Positions 49,842 to 59,873 of a stretch of 64,000 nucleotides of DNA are shown piece after piece. Positions within the stretch are counted from its first letter, which is position 1, and each line of letters starts with the position of its first letter. This stretch comes from Mycolicibacterium moriokaense (GTDB lineage Bacteria; Actinomycetota; Actinomycetes; Mycobacteriales; Mycobacteriaceae): assembly GCF_003347205.1 (NCBI RefSeq), contig NZ_QQBJ01000012.1, positions 186,001 through 250,000 on the forward strand, written 5' to 3'. A program made the translations under genes and the position numbers. A model generated the notes under the pieces. That model was given only the letters and a program-made list of their open reading frames with translations, was not told where the DNA came from and did not search any database.

Positions 49842-52712
49842 TCAGAACAAGGCCAGTTGCCGCGTGCTCTCGTCGCCGAACTTCTCCGGCACCGGCCGCT
49901 GCCGCACCCTCACCGGCCACCAGAACCAGCGCCCGAGCAACGCGGCGATGGACGGCGTCATGAACGACCGCACGATCAGCGTGTCGAACAGCAGGCCCAA
50001 GGCGATCGTCGTGCCGATCTGGCCCAGCACCAGCAGATCGCTGAACACGAACGACGCCATCGTGAACGCGAACACCAGCCCCGCCGCCGTCACCACCGAC
50101 CCGCTACCCGCCATCGACCGGATGATGCCCGTGTTGATCCCGGCGTGGATCTCCTCCTTGAACCGCGACACCAGCAGCAGGTTGTAGTCCGAGCCCACCG
50201 CGAGTAGCAGGATCACCGCCAGCGGCAGGATCACCCAGTACAACGGAATCCCCAACAGGTGCTGCCACACCAACACCGAAAGACCGACTGACGCGCCCAA
50301 CGACAACGCCACCGTGCCCACGATCACTATCGCCGCCACGATGCTTCGCGTGATGAACATCATGATCAGCAGAATCAGGCTCAACGATGCGATGCCCGCG
50401 ATGATCAAGTCGTAGTGCGCCATCTCCGAGATGTCCTTGTACGTGGACGCCGTGCCGCCGATGTAGATCTTCGACCCCGCCAGCGGCGTACCCTTCACCG
50501 CCTCCTGCGCCGAGTGTCTGATCTTCTCGATACGTGAAATACCTTCAGCCGTAGCCGGATCCCCGTCATGCGTGATGATCATCCGCGCCGCTTTGCCGTC
50601 CGGCGACAGAAACAGCTTCAGCCCACGTTGGAACTCCGGGTTGGAGAACGCCTCCGGCGGTAAGTAGAACGAGTCGTCGGTCTTCGACGCGTCATAGGCC
50701 TGACCCAGCGCCGTCGCGTTGTCCAGCGCCGCCTGCGTCTGGTCGTAAATCCCTGACGTCGTCGAATAATTCGTCATCGTCAGGTCGCGATTGGTCTGCT
50801 GGGACTGGATCTGCGGCGGGATCAGCGCCAGCAGCTTCGGCTGCAGCGCATCCAGCTTCGCGATGCTGCCCGACACGCTGGCCAGCTGATCGGTCAGGTC
50901 GTTGATGCCGTCCAGCGCGTCGAAGAGCGACCGCATCGCGAAGCACAGCGGGATGTCGAAACAGTGCGGCTCCCAATAGAAATAGTTGCGGATCGGCCGG
51001 AAGAAGTCGTCGAAGTTGGCGATCTTGTCGCGCAGATCCGACGCGACCGCGACGGTCTGCTGGAACGCCTCACTCTGCTCGTGGGTGATGTCACTGGACT
51101 GCTGCTGCAGCGCATACTGATTGCGCAGGATGCCGATCGTCTTGTTGATCTCGGCCACCTGCTTGAGCATGTCGTTGGCCCGGTCCTGCTGGAACGGCAG
51201 GTTGTTGATCTGCTGCGCGCTCTGCGCACTGATCTGGAACGGGATCGACGTGTGGTCCAACGGCGTGCCCAGCGGCCGCGTGATCGACTGCACCTGCGCG
51301 ATCCCGTCGGTGTGGAAGACCGCCTTGGCCACCCGCTCCAGCAGGATCATGTCTGTGGGATTGCGCAGGTCATGGTCGGCCTCGAGCATCAGCAGTTCGG
51401 GGTTCAACCGCGCCTTCGTGAAGTGCCGCTCCGCCGCGTCGTATCCCACATTCGACGGCGTCCTGTCCGGCATGTACGGGCCGATGTCGTAGCTGACCTT
51501 GTAACCCAACAGCGAGAGGATGCCAACCAGCGCGAGCGCCAGCGTCGCAAACAGGATCGGCGCCGGCCACCGCACGATCGCCGTGCCGATTCGTCGCCAG
51601 CCCCGCTTCGCTGTCTTTCGTTTGGGCTCGAGAAGTCCGAAGCGACCCGCGATCACGATCACGGCAGGCGCCAGCGTCAGCGACGCGACCAACGAGACGA
51701 GAACACCGAGCGCCGCCGGTATGCCCAGGCTCTGGAAGTAAGGGTTGCGGGTGAAATACAGGCACGACACCGCGCCGGCGATCGTCAGCCCCGAACCGAG
51801 GATGACGTGCGACGTGCCGCGGTACGTGTCGTAGAACGACGCCTCGCGAGACATGTCTTCATTGCGCCGCTCGTGATAGCGGCCGAGCAGGAAGATCATG
51901 TAGTCCGTGCCCGCCGCGATCACCAGCAGCGTCAGGATGTTGGTCGAATACGTCGACAGGCCGATGACTCCGGCGTTCGCCAAGAACGAGACGATCCCGC
52001 GTGCCGCCGACATCTCGATCAGTACGGTGACGAGGGCGATGATCATCGTGGCGAACGAGCGGTAGACGATCAGCAGCATCAGTGCGATCACCCCGACGGT
52101 CAACGCGGTGACCATCACCGTGCCCTCGTTGCCGACTTCGAACTGATCGGTGATCTGGGTCGCGGACCCGGCTATGTATGCATGAATGCCCTGCGGCGGA
52201 GGGGTTTTGGCGATGATATCTTCGACCGCATTGACCGACTCCAGTGACAGCGCCTCGCCCTGATTGCCCCGCAGGTACACCTGGACATATGCGGCCTTGC
52301 CATCTGAACTCTGTGCGCCCGCGGCCGTCAGCGGATCACCCCAGAAGTTGTCGACGTGTTCGACGTGCTCGGTGTCCGCCTCGAACTTCTTCACCAGCTC
52401 GTCGTAGTAGGCGTGTGCGTCGGCGCCCAGTGGCTGATCTCCCTCCAGCACCACCATCGCCGCGCTGTCGGAGTCGAACGTCTGAAACACCTTGCCGATG
52501 CGCTGAAACGCCTGCAGCGACGGCGAATCCGGCGAATTCAGGGCGACGTTGTGTTCTTCGCCGACCTTTTCGAGTTGCGGCACCAACGCGTTCGTCAGCC
52601 CGGCGATGACAACCCAGAAGATCACGATCGGCACACACAGCCAGCGGATCCAGTGGGCGGCCCGGTCCGTGAATGTCCGGCGTTCGGGCGCATCCGCGAT
52701 GTGGTGGCTCAT
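49842..52712 (-). CDS. mmpL: MmpL-family RND transporter
   Basis: A 956-residue inner-membrane transporter with about twelve transmembrane helices and two large periplasmic loops (after helix 1 and helix 7). Helices 4 and 10 contain the proton-relay regions (GTDYMIFLLGRYHE and GSDYNLLLVSRFKEE). It resembles MmpL4/5, which export siderophores and some drugs with an MmpS partner. The ATG overlaps the mmpS stop by 4 bp (ATGA), so the pair is co-translated. The substrate is inferred only from family. Confidence 0.92.
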   Translation of the reverse strand: MSHHIADAPERRTFTDRAAHWIRWLCVPIVIFWVVIAGLTNALVPQLEKVGEEHNVALNSPDSPSLQAFQRIGKVFQTFDSDSAAMVVLEGDQPLGADAHAYYDELVKKFEADTEHVEHVDNFWGDPLTAAGAQSSDGKAAYVQVYLRGNQGEALSLESVNAVEDIIAKTPPPQGIHAYIAGSATQITDQFEVGNEGTVMVTALTVGVIALMLLIVYRSFATMIIALVTVLIEMSAARGIVSFLANAGVIGLSTYSTNILTLLVIAAGTDYMIFLLGRYHERRNEDMSREASFYDTYRGTSHVILGSGLTIAGAVSCLYFTRNPYFQSLGIPAALGVLVSLVASLTLAPAVIVIAGRFGLLEPKRKTAKRGWRRIGTAIVRWPAPILFATLALALVGILSLLGYKVSYDIGPYMPDRTPSNVGYDAAERHFTKARLNPELLMLEADHDLRNPTDMILLERVAKAVFHTDGIAQVQSITRPLGTPLDHTSIPFQISAQSAQQINNLPFQQDRANDMLKQVAEINKTIGILRNQYALQQQSSDITHEQSEAFQQTVAVASDLRDKIANFDDFFRPIRNYFYWEPHCFDIPLCFAMRSLFDALDGINDLTDQLASVSGSIAKLDALQPKLLALIPPQIQSQQTNRDLTMTNYSTTSGIYDQTQAALDNATALGQAYDASKTDDSFYLPPEAFSNPEFQRGLKLFLSPDGKAARMIITHDGDPATAEGISRIEKIRHSAQEAVKGTPLAGSKIYIGGTASTYKDISEMAHYDLIIAGIASLSLILLIMMFITRSIVAAIVIVGTVALSLGASVGLSVLVWQHLLGIPLYWVILPLAVILLLAVGSDYNLLLVSRFKEEIHAGINTGIIRSMAGSGSVVTAAGLVFAFTMASFVFSDLLVLGQIGTTIALGLLFDTLIVRSFMTPSIAALLGRWFWWPVRVRQRPVPEKFGDESTRQLALF

Positions 52713-53155
52713 CCGGACTTGTCCAGGCAGTAGGTGTATGCGTTGAGCGTGTTGACCGTCCGCTCGTCTTTGATGTCGTCGTCGATGATGATGCGGCAGC
52801 CGATCGAACTGCTGTCACCCTGAGCGGAGACGTTGACGAAGACCGCCGGTTGCGTGGTGGTTGTGTCGTAGGACCACGGCAGGGCGGCGTCGTCCACCCG
52901 CTGCGGTTGGGCGTCCACGTCGGTGTAGGTGATGGTCGCGACCGTGCCGGGCGGGCCGAAGACCTCCATCACCACGTGCTTGGGGTTGAACGGCACGATC
53001 TCGTTCGCCGACCCGCTGGGGGTGGACGTGACGTCCTTGGAGCCGAAGATGCCGTTCAGCCGGTACACCGCGAACCCCGCCACCGCGACGACCACCACCG
53101 CCACCAGATACATCCACCGTCGCATCAATCGGCTTCCGATCGAAAACCGCTGCAT
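52709..53155 (-). CDS. mmpS: MmpS-family membrane protein
   Basis: A 148-residue protein with one N-terminal membrane segment (YLVAVVVVAVAGFAVYRL) and a periplasmic immunoglobulin-like domain with two cysteines (IGCRIII, YTYCLDK). It is the accessory partner of MmpL. Likely start is the ATG at 53155, with AAAGGG before it. It is followed by mmpL with a 4-bp overlap, and a TetR regulator lies 134 bp upstream on the same strand. Confidence 0.92.
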   Translation of the reverse strand: MQRFSIGSRLMRRWMYLVAVVVVAVAGFAVYRLNGIFGSKDVTSTPSGSANEIVPFNPKHVVMEVFGPPGTVATITYTDVDAQPQRVDDAALPWSYDTTTTQPAVFVNVSAQGDSSSIGCRIIIDDDIKDERTVNTLNAYTYCLDKSG

Positions 53156-53242
53156 CCGTGACCCTTTCGAATATCGGCGGCGTGTTGACGGACATTGGGG
53201 CGCTGCGTAGGGGACAGGAAACGAATATCAACCAAGTTGACA

Positions 53243-53251
53243 GTACGGTAC
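53243..53251. promoter_or_regulatory. Palindrome between TetR gene and mmpS
   Basis: GTACGGTAC, a 9-bp inverted repeat, sits beside a TTGACA-like hexamer about 90 bp upstream of mmpS and 39 bp past the TetR stop. TetR-family repressors often use such sites. It is a candidate operator for the mmpS-mmpL genes. Confidence 0.35.
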
Positions 53252-53289
53252 GGGACCGGACCGCACAAGGCGCACGCGGGTTCGCTGGC

Positions 53290-53901
53290 TTATCCCGACC
53301 TCCGGGGGTTGTGACGGGTGAGGCCGGGGATGAGCACGTTGTCGACGAGGTCGGCGATGGTGCGGTGGTTCGGTGCTCGGCCGGTCAGCACCGAGCGGTA
53401 GATGAGGTATCCCGGCAGCACGTCCCACAGGTCCTCGGTGATGGCGGCGGCGTCGATCTCGCCGCGCTCGACCGCGTGTTCCAGAATCTGCGTCATCAGG
53501 GCCTTGCGCTGGTCGAGGAACTGTTCCCGCATCATCGCGTCGAGTTCCGCGCTGCGCGACACCTCGACCAGCACCGCCCGGATGGTGCTCGCGTGGGTGC
53601 CGGCGTGAGCGCAGATCGACTCGCCGAGCTGCAGAAGGTCGCCGCGCAGCGTGCCGGTGTCGGGGTCGACCGCGACGTGCCTGGTGCCCTCGACGAACGC
53701 CGCCAGCACCAGTTCGGCCTTGGTCGGCCAGCGGCGGTAGATGGTCGCCTTGCTGGCGCGCGCCTGGTTGGCCACCGCGTCGACGGTCAACCGGTCGTAG
53801 CCGTGTTCTCCCAGCAGCTCCAGCGTCACCGCGAGCAGTTCGGCCTCCCGCGGCGACCACGGAGACTCGCCGGGCGAGCTGTGGATCACGGAGGCCTCCA
53901 T
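53290..53901 (-). CDS. TetR-family transcriptional regulator
   Basis: A 203-residue TetR regulator. The helix-turn-helix spans residues about 15-60 (ELLAVTLELLGEHGYDRL, then ASKATIYRRWPTKAELV). The C-terminal TetR_C-type part probably binds a lipophilic inducer. The ATG at 53901 is the natural start; longer frames carry unrelated sequence. It precedes mmpS and mmpL on the same strand and is the likely local repressor. Confidence 0.88.
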   Translation of the reverse strand: MEASVIHSSPGESPWSPREAELLAVTLELLGEHGYDRLTVDAVANQARASKATIYRRWPTKAELVLAAFVEGTRHVAVDPDTGTLRGDLLQLGESICAHAGTHASTIRAVLVEVSRSAELDAMMREQFLDQRKALMTQILEHAVERGEIDAAAITEDLWDVLPGYLIYRSVLTGRAPNHRTIADLVDNVLIPGLTRHNPRRSG

Positions 53902-53996
53902 GCAACCAGTGGACACGTGCGAACGACTATTCGGCAAGTCTGCGGCATGAATCGGCGATTCGCGCGCGGGGCCGCTTGTACGATTTTCGCGTGCCG

Positions 53997-54758
53997 ATGC
54001 CGCGGAAGTGGTTGTCTCTGGCCCTGGTTGGGCTGGTCGCCGTGGCGAACGCTTGCGCCCAGCAGACCACCCCAGAGGCCACCACCACCTCAAGTGCCTC
54101 CGTGCTAAGCGCAACCTCGACACCGACGTCGTCGACAGCACCGAGCCCGACTCCTACGACGGCTGCCGGTGCCTTCGAGGCGACCCTGCTGCCGGTGAAG
54201 GAAACACGCGGCAGCAATGCGATCGACGTGCAATTGCCCCAGGTCACCGGCGGCATGGCGGCGGTGCGCGACCGGTTCAACAGCGGCATGCGCGCGGCGC
54301 TGGGCGATCTCTCCGGGCCGGCCTCCGACACGACCATCGACGACGGGCAACTGCCCGGCGACGAACGCAGCCGGGTCACGACGATCACGCCGCACGTCGT
54401 CGCGGGTGTCGCAATCTTCAACTGGTACAGCGAGGGCGCAGCGCACCCGAACAACGGCGTCGCCACCATCGTGATCGCCGCCGACACCGCACAGCCGATC
54501 CTGCTGACCGACGTCTTCGGTGATCAGCAAGCGGCCGCCGAACGCCTCACGACCAGCGTCACCCAGATCAACAGCGACGTCGGCCCGCTCACCCCGCCGT
54601 CGATCGACACCTTCCTCAACTGGGTCCCGACACCGCAGGGCTTCCACACCTACGTTCCGGTGAATCACGCGATGGGCGACTACTTCCCAGTCACCGTGCC
54701 CTGGGACCAGATCTCGGACCTGATGTCGCCCGAGATGCGGACGGCGCTCATTTCCTAG
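53997..54758 (+). CDS. Exported DUF3298-like (RsiV-like) protein
   Basis: A 253-residue exported protein: a hydrophobic signal (LSLALVGLVAVANAC, possible lipid-attachment Cys), a Thr/Ser/Pro-rich spacer, then a beta-rich domain resembling DUF3298 (TITPHVVAGVAIFNWYSEGA, ILLTDVFGDQ, FHTYVPVNHAMGDYFPVTVPW). The lipobox is imperfect. Related proteins bind ligands in the envelope. Its stop overlaps the opposite cyclase-AAA gene by 4 bp. I chose the ATG at 53997; a GTG at 53991 is also in frame. Confidence 0.75.
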   Translation: MPRKWLSLALVGLVAVANACAQQTTPEATTTSSASVLSATSTPTSSTAPSPTPTTAAGAFEATLLPVKETRGSNAIDVQLPQVTGGMAAVRDRFNSGMRAALGDLSGPASDTTIDDGQLPGDERSRVTTITPHVVAGVAIFNWYSEGAAHPNNGVATIVIAADTAQPILLTDVFGDQQAAAERLTTSVTQINSDVGPLTPPSIDTFLNWVPTPQGFHTYVPVNHAMGDYFPVTVPWDQISDLMSPEMRTALIS

Positions 54759-57700
54759 GGCGCCGACACCATCGCGTCGGCCATTGCGGTGTGGCACTCG
54801 AAGCCGAGGTCCGTGGCCATCGTGCGGTAGCGCTGCGCAAAGTCACGGTGAGCGTCGTCGTCGCCGCTGACGCGGGCCAGCAGGGCCCGCAGCCGCAGCA
54901 GCGTGACCTCGCGCATCGCCGAACCGTCTGCGGGCAGGCCGGCCAATCGGCCGATCGCTTCTTCGGCCTCGGCCAGGTCGCCCTCGCCGCCACGCTCCAG
55001 CAGCGTCTCGATCAGAAAACCGATGCCGCAGACGCCATATCCGAACCGTCCCGCTTGAAACAGCTCGCTCATGGCCTGGCGCATCGCCGCAACGGCGGCA
55101 TCGCGGTTGCCGTTTCTGGCCTGATGTCGTGCGGCGCGCAATTCGATGATCGGAAGCATCTGTAGACAGATTTGCTTGCGCAGCCAGATATCGCGGGCCT
55201 TCGCCATCAGGTCCAGTCCGCGGTGACGGTCGGCTGCGTCGTCTCGACTGAGTAGCGCAACGGCCAGCGTGTAGAGCGCCCCGGCCAGCGCGGCATCGTT
55301 GGTGGATGCCTGGGCCGTTCGCACCGCATCTTCGAGGACGCGGACCGTGGAGTCATCGGCACGGATCACCCCGTACTCGATCGCCCAGCCGTAGGTCCAG
55401 ATGACGACGCCGGCGAAGGTCGCCGGATCGCTGTCCCGGGCCATCGCGACCGCGTCGTCGAGGTCTTGGCGCCATCCCGGACGGCCCAGCCACCACCGAG
55501 CCGTGCTGCGCCACGCCAAAGCGATCGCCAGCGGTGAACCGAAGCCGAAGTTCGCCCCCTTGACGGGATCGCCATCGGCCAGGTCGATGACGGTCTGCGA
55601 CCACCGCAGGATCTGGCCGAATTCACCGGTGTCCGACCAATTGGCGAACCCGAACACTGCCAACCCGACGGTCAAGGTGGGATCGCCGATCGACTCGAGC
55701 AGCGCAATCTGTTCGGATGCCAACCGCGAACCCTCACCGGAACGCCCGGCGTAGAGGAGCTCCGCTACGGGCCCGCCCATGCCGATGGCCAGCGAGACCA
55801 TGTCGCCGGCCGCGCTGCACAAGTCGCGCAACTCCTCGAAGCGGCCCTGGCTTCCCTGGATTGCCGAGTGCAACCCGTCGGTGACACACAGCATGGTCCG
55901 CGGGGCGATGCGCAATGAGAGTTGGCCGGCCTCGTCCTCGGGCAGTGCATCGGCGATCCTGCAGGCCCTCTCCCAGCTGAGCCGGGCCGCGCTGAGATCC
56001 CGATCGGTTGACCACGCGCCGGCGCGCATGTGCCAGCCGTATGCCTCGTGCAGCTCGCCCGCGGCTTCGAGGTGTTCGGCGATCAGCGCCGCGTTGCCCT
56101 CCACCGCGCCGGGCGCGCTCTCTTGGATGGCGGCCGCCAGGCGGTGGTGCCATTGGGCGCGAGAGGATTTCAACTGTGACTCGTAGGCGACTGTGCGGAT
56201 CAGGGGGTGGTGGAAGGCGTACTCGGCGCGAGGGAAGAACCTGAGCTGATCGATCAGCCCGACGCCGAGCAGTTCGTCGACTGCCGGTTCGATGCCCAGT
56301 GTGGCGAGCAGGTCCGCATCGAAGCGAGCACCGATCACCGACGCCGCGTGCAGCGTGCTCTTGGCCGCGGTGTCCAACCGGTCGATGCGTGCCGCAATCG
56401 CCGCCTGCACCGTGGCCGGGACACTCACCTCGTCGACGTCGGAGTGGCAGACGTAGTCACCGCACGCGCCGGTCAGCACCCCGCGTTGGGCCAACTCACG
56501 CACCATCTCCTCGGCGAAGAACGGGTTGCCTGCGGCCCGGGCGGCGATGACCGTTGCCAGAGCGCCGACCGTGGGGTCCGAACCCAGCAGCTCGGACACC
56601 AGCGCGGCGATGTCCGAATCACCCAGTGGGGCAAGAGCAATGGTCTGACCGCCGCGCACCCGGGTCAGCGCCCCCTGGTAGTCGGGGCGAGAGGTGATCA
56701 TCACCAGCGACCGGGTGCGCGAAATGACGGAGAGCAAGTCGGCCAGCATCGACTCGCTGACCGCGTCGATCCAGTGCGCATCCTCGATGATGAACAGGGC
56801 CGGCGCGGTGCGCGCGAGCGAGGCGGTGTTGATCAACGCGGTGACTCGACGCAGCCGCGCATCCGGATCAATCTGGGGCAGTGGCACATCGGGGTCGGCG
56901 ATGCCGAGCAGGTCATCGAGCAGCAGAAGATCCTCGGTGTCGGCATCCGGCGCGCGATCGCGGACCCGAGCCCGTGCGGCCGGCGCGTCGAGGTCTTCGG
57001 TGCCGCTCAACGCGCGCAGTAGCCGCCTCACCGCGTGGAAGGGAATGTCGCAGGCATGGGATTCGCAGAAGGACCACACCACCTCGACCTCGCGACCGGT
57101 GGCGAGCGCGGCGGCCTCGCGGGCCACCCGGCTCTTGCCGATGCCCGGCGGTCCCACCACATTGACCACACCGCCGCGGGAACCGATCGTGCGGTCCAGC
57201 ATCGCGTCGAGCGCCGCCATCTCCCAGCGTCGGCCGACCAGGCTTGTTTCGGCGCGCCCGGCCGGGTCATTCCGCGTTCCGATCGCCATCAGCCGCCGGG
57301 CGCGCACCGGTTCGTCGGCGCCTTTGATGGGCACCCACTCCGGTTCGGCCAGCGCGACGAGGTGCTCGACCAGCCCTGCGGTCGATTCCGACAGCATCAC
57401 CGTGCCGGCCGGTGCGGCTGATTCCATTCGCTGGGCGAACCCCACCGTCGCGCCGGTGGCGGCGTATCCCAGTGAGCCCGAACCGATCTCCCCGGCGATC
57501 ACTCGGCCCGAGTTCAGGCCCACCCGCAACTGCAGAGCCACACCATCGCGGCGTCGCACCTCGTCAGCCAACCGGCCTGCTTCCTCCTGGACGGCCACGG
57601 CGGCAAGGCAGGCGCGAAACGCGTGATCCTCCAACGCGATTGGGGCGCCGAACAGCGCCATCACCCCGTCGCCGTTGTACTCGACCGTGCCGCCGTAGCG

Positions 57701-57943
57701 CCGCAACACCGCTGCCGAGCGCTCGACCAGCTCGGTCATGATCTCGCGCAACCGCTCGATATCGAGTGCGGCCGCGATGTCCATCGAGCGCACCACGTCG
57801 GCGAACAGCACCGTGACCTGCTTGTATTCGCCGGGAGATGCCGCGAGCGGCGACCCGCACGCATCACAGAACCGGGCGCCCTCATTGGGCACCGCGCCAC
57901 ACGACCGGCACAGCGTCGAAGCTGCCGTCACCGCACCCTCCAC
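54755..57943 (-). CDS. Adenylate/guanylate cyclase-AAA ATPase regulator, paralogue 2
   Basis: A 1062-residue protein with the same architecture as 23346-26552: zinc ribbon (CRSCG, CDACG), class III cyclase domain (LFADVV; EYNGDGVMALFG; RVGLNSGRV), AAA/STAND ATPase with GPPGIGKS, and a TPR-like tail. Long stretches are near-identical to the other copy. The canonical VNxAxR stretch reads ATVGFAQRM, as in the paralogue. GTG start at 57943. The two copies have the same orientation 31 kb apart. Their ligands are unknown. Confidence 0.9.
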   Translation of the reverse strand: MEGAVTAASTLCRSCGAVPNEGARFCDACGSPLAASPGEYKQVTVLFADVVRSMDIAAALDIERLREIMTELVERSAAVLRRYGGTVEYNGDGVMALFGAPIALEDHAFRACLAAVAVQEEAGRLADEVRRRDGVALQLRVGLNSGRVIAGEIGSGSLGYAATGATVGFAQRMESAAPAGTVMLSESTAGLVEHLVALAEPEWVPIKGADEPVRARRLMAIGTRNDPAGRAETSLVGRRWEMAALDAMLDRTIGSRGGVVNVVGPPGIGKSRVAREAAALATGREVEVVWSFCESHACDIPFHAVRRLLRALSGTEDLDAPAARARVRDRAPDADTEDLLLLDDLLGIADPDVPLPQIDPDARLRRVTALINTASLARTAPALFIIEDAHWIDAVSESMLADLLSVISRTRSLVMITSRPDYQGALTRVRGGQTIALAPLGDSDIAALVSELLGSDPTVGALATVIAARAAGNPFFAEEMVRELAQRGVLTGACGDYVCHSDVDEVSVPATVQAAIAARIDRLDTAAKSTLHAASVIGARFDADLLATLGIEPAVDELLGVGLIDQLRFFPRAEYAFHHPLIRTVAYESQLKSSRAQWHHRLAAAIQESAPGAVEGNAALIAEHLEAAGELHEAYGWHMRAGAWSTDRDLSAARLSWERACRIADALPEDEAGQLSLRIAPRTMLCVTDGLHSAIQGSQGRFEELRDLCSAAGDMVSLAIGMGGPVAELLYAGRSGEGSRLASEQIALLESIGDPTLTVGLAVFGFANWSDTGEFGQILRWSQTVIDLADGDPVKGANFGFGSPLAIALAWRSTARWWLGRPGWRQDLDDAVAMARDSDPATFAGVVIWTYGWAIEYGVIRADDSTVRVLEDAVRTAQASTNDAALAGALYTLAVALLSRDDAADRHRGLDLMAKARDIWLRKQICLQMLPIIELRAARHQARNGNRDAAVAAMRQAMSELFQAGRFGYGVCGIGFLIETLLERGGEGDLAEAEEAIGRLAGLPADGSAMREVTLLRLRALLARVSGDDDAHRDFAQRYRTMATDLGFECHTAMADAMVSAP

Positions 57944-58058
57944 GATCCAGGGGTCCGCACGGACGTCCTGATCGGGTCAGGGTAGGGCATTTCCGCTTGC
58001 GCAGAGGTGATTTCGATGTGCAGCTGCATTTTGAATTCACGTCGATGCGCTGCCGACG

Positions 58059-59093
58059 CTAGCGGTGGATGCCCGTGGTGCGGAAACGACTGCGGTATGT
58101 GCTGGGGGAGACGCCCAGCGCGCGCCGGAACGTCCGCCGCATGGTGTCGGCCGACCCGAAGCCGGCCCGCCGGGCCACCGCCTCCTGGCCGTGATCGCCG
58201 GTCGCCAGCAGCACCTTGGCCGCTTCCAGCCGTGCCTGCTCGACAAACCGGGCCGGGGTCAATCCGACCTGGTCGTGGAACATCCTCACCAGGTGCCGCT
58301 CGCTGACCGCGGCGCGGTCGGCCATCGCCGCGATCGAATGGTCCGCGCCGGGGTCGGCGACGACGGAGTCCAGGATCTCGCGCAGGCCGCTCGACACGGG
58401 CAGCGCGGCTTCGGTCCAGACACTGAACTGCGCCTGACCGCCGGGCCGCTGCAGGAACACCACCATCCACCGCGCCACCCGCCGGGCCACGTCGGGGCCG
58501 TAGTCGCTTTCCACCATGGCCAGGCCGAGATCGATGCCCGCGCTGATGCCCGCGCCGGTGATGAACGGGCCGTCTTGCACGAACAGCGAGTCCGGATCGA
58601 CCTCGACGCCGGGGTAGACGCGGGCCAACTCCTGGCAGTGCGCCCAGTGGGTGGTGGCGCGGCGGCCGTCGAGCAAGCCGAGCGCGGCCAGCACGAACGC
58701 CCCCGTGCACACCGACGCGACGCGGCGCGCCCGCGGCGCCAGTTCACGCACCATCCGCAACGCCGCGGCCACCACGTCGGGCGTCTGCTCTTCCGGGATG
58801 TCGTGCTCGCCGGGTGTGAAGGTGAAGTCCGGCGGCACCCCGCCGGGGACGATCAGGGTGTCGATGGTGTCGGGCACGTCGGCCAGCGGCATGTCCACCT
58901 CGAGCCTGACGAACGACGTAGTCTCGACGGCCGCGCCGGTCAGCGACGCCAGGATCACGTGGTATCGGGCGCCGAAGTCGTTGGCACGCGCGAAGATCTC
59001 CAGCGGCGCGGCGACGTCCTGCAACGTCACCTTGTCGTACAAGGCGAAGACGACTGTCCTGGCCGGCCGCTTCGGCCTCTTCTCGTCGGACAC
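58059..59093 (-). CDS. GlxA/AraC-type transcriptional regulator
   Basis: A 344-residue regulator with an N-terminal DJ-1/PfpI-like amidotransferase-type domain (VFALYDKVTLQDVAAPLEI, VASVCTGAFVLAALGLL with the nucleophile-like Cys) and a C-terminal AraC pair of helix-turn-helix motifs (AVSERHLVRMFHDQVGL; RAGFGSADTMRRTFRRALG). GlxA-type regulators sense nitrogen compounds or metabolites. It is divergent from the DUF1097/nitrile hydratase operon across a 249-bp region and is a candidate regulator of it. GTG start at 59093 with GGAAGG before it. Confidence 0.88.
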   Translation of the reverse strand: MSDEKRPKRPARTVVFALYDKVTLQDVAAPLEIFARANDFGARYHVILASLTGAAVETTSFVRLEVDMPLADVPDTIDTLIVPGGVPPDFTFTPGEHDIPEEQTPDVVAAALRMVRELAPRARRVASVCTGAFVLAALGLLDGRRATTHWAHCQELARVYPGVEVDPDSLFVQDGPFITGAGISAGIDLGLAMVESDYGPDVARRVARWMVVFLQRPGGQAQFSVWTEAALPVSSGLREILDSVVADPGADHSIAAMADRAAVSERHLVRMFHDQVGLTPARFVEQARLEAAKVLLATGDHGQEAVARRAGFGSADTMRRTFRRALGVSPSTYRSRFRTTGIHR

Positions 59094-59342
59094 CTGCTGC
59101 TGCCCTTCCGTGACTCCGTGCCAATATGATGGACCGATTGTTCGCCGAGTTCTCGGCAACCGCGTTGCGCTGCGAGCGCGCTGCGATGCGACGTCCGGAA
59201 CCTCCCGGTTTCTGTCCGGTCCTGACGGCCGCAGCAATCCAGCCGTAACGCAGACGAAACCTGCTGGCGTGAGCCTGATTTCACCGCCTTTTGGCTCCGG
59301 TGTCGCAGCCAATGCATCACGCAAATCCCAAGAAGGTGAGCC

Positions 59343-59873
59343 ATGGATTCTCGGACAGCCTTGACGCTGAGCATCGGCGTCCTCGGCGGCGTGGCGGTCG
59401 CATTCACCGCCGAAGTCATCACCGTGCCCATCTGGGTGGTCTTTCTGGCCTGGGCGTCGTTCTTCTTCGTCGGAGGCGGCGTCTCGGGCTGGGTCCGTTC
59501 GGTGGCGTCGAACCTTGTCGGCGTGGTGATCGCCTCGGCCAGCCTCTATGCCGCCTACCTGATGGGCGGCAGCCTGCTGGTCACCGCCATCGCCGTCGGT
59601 GTCGGCAGCGCGCTGATGGTGCAGGCGTCGTGGGTGCCGCTGCTGTCCACCACGCCCGCCGTCGTCGTCGGGTTCGCGTCCACGGTGTCGACCGTGGCGG
59701 GCACCGGCAACGACATCACCATCACCACCATTTCGCACCCGGGCCTGGTGGCCGCCGTCGCCTGCATCCTCGGCGCGTCGTTCGGGCTGCTCTCCGAATA
59801 CGCGGCCAACGCGATGACGAAGAAGGCCCTGGTCAGCACCGAGACCCCGTCGACGGAAGGAAGCCCGGCCTGA
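59343..59873 (+). CDS. DUF1097 membrane protein
   Basis: A 176-residue inner-membrane protein with five or six transmembrane segments and the DUF1097 pattern (GVVIASASLYAAYLMGG, ISHPGLVAAVACILGASFG). DUF1097 proteins (YcdZ-like) have no proven function. The ATG follows AAGAAGG. Its TGA overlaps the nitrile hydratase beta ATG (TGATG), so it heads that operon and may move a substrate such as a nitrile, amide or ammonium. Confidence 0.8.
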   Translation: MDSRTALTLSIGVLGGVAVAFTAEVITVPIWVVFLAWASFFFVGGGVSGWVRSVASNLVGVVIASASLYAAYLMGGSLLVTAIAVGVGSALMVQASWVPLLSTTPAVVVGFASTVSTVAGTGNDITITTISHPGLVAAVACILGASFGLLSEYAANAMTKKALVSTETPSTEGSPA

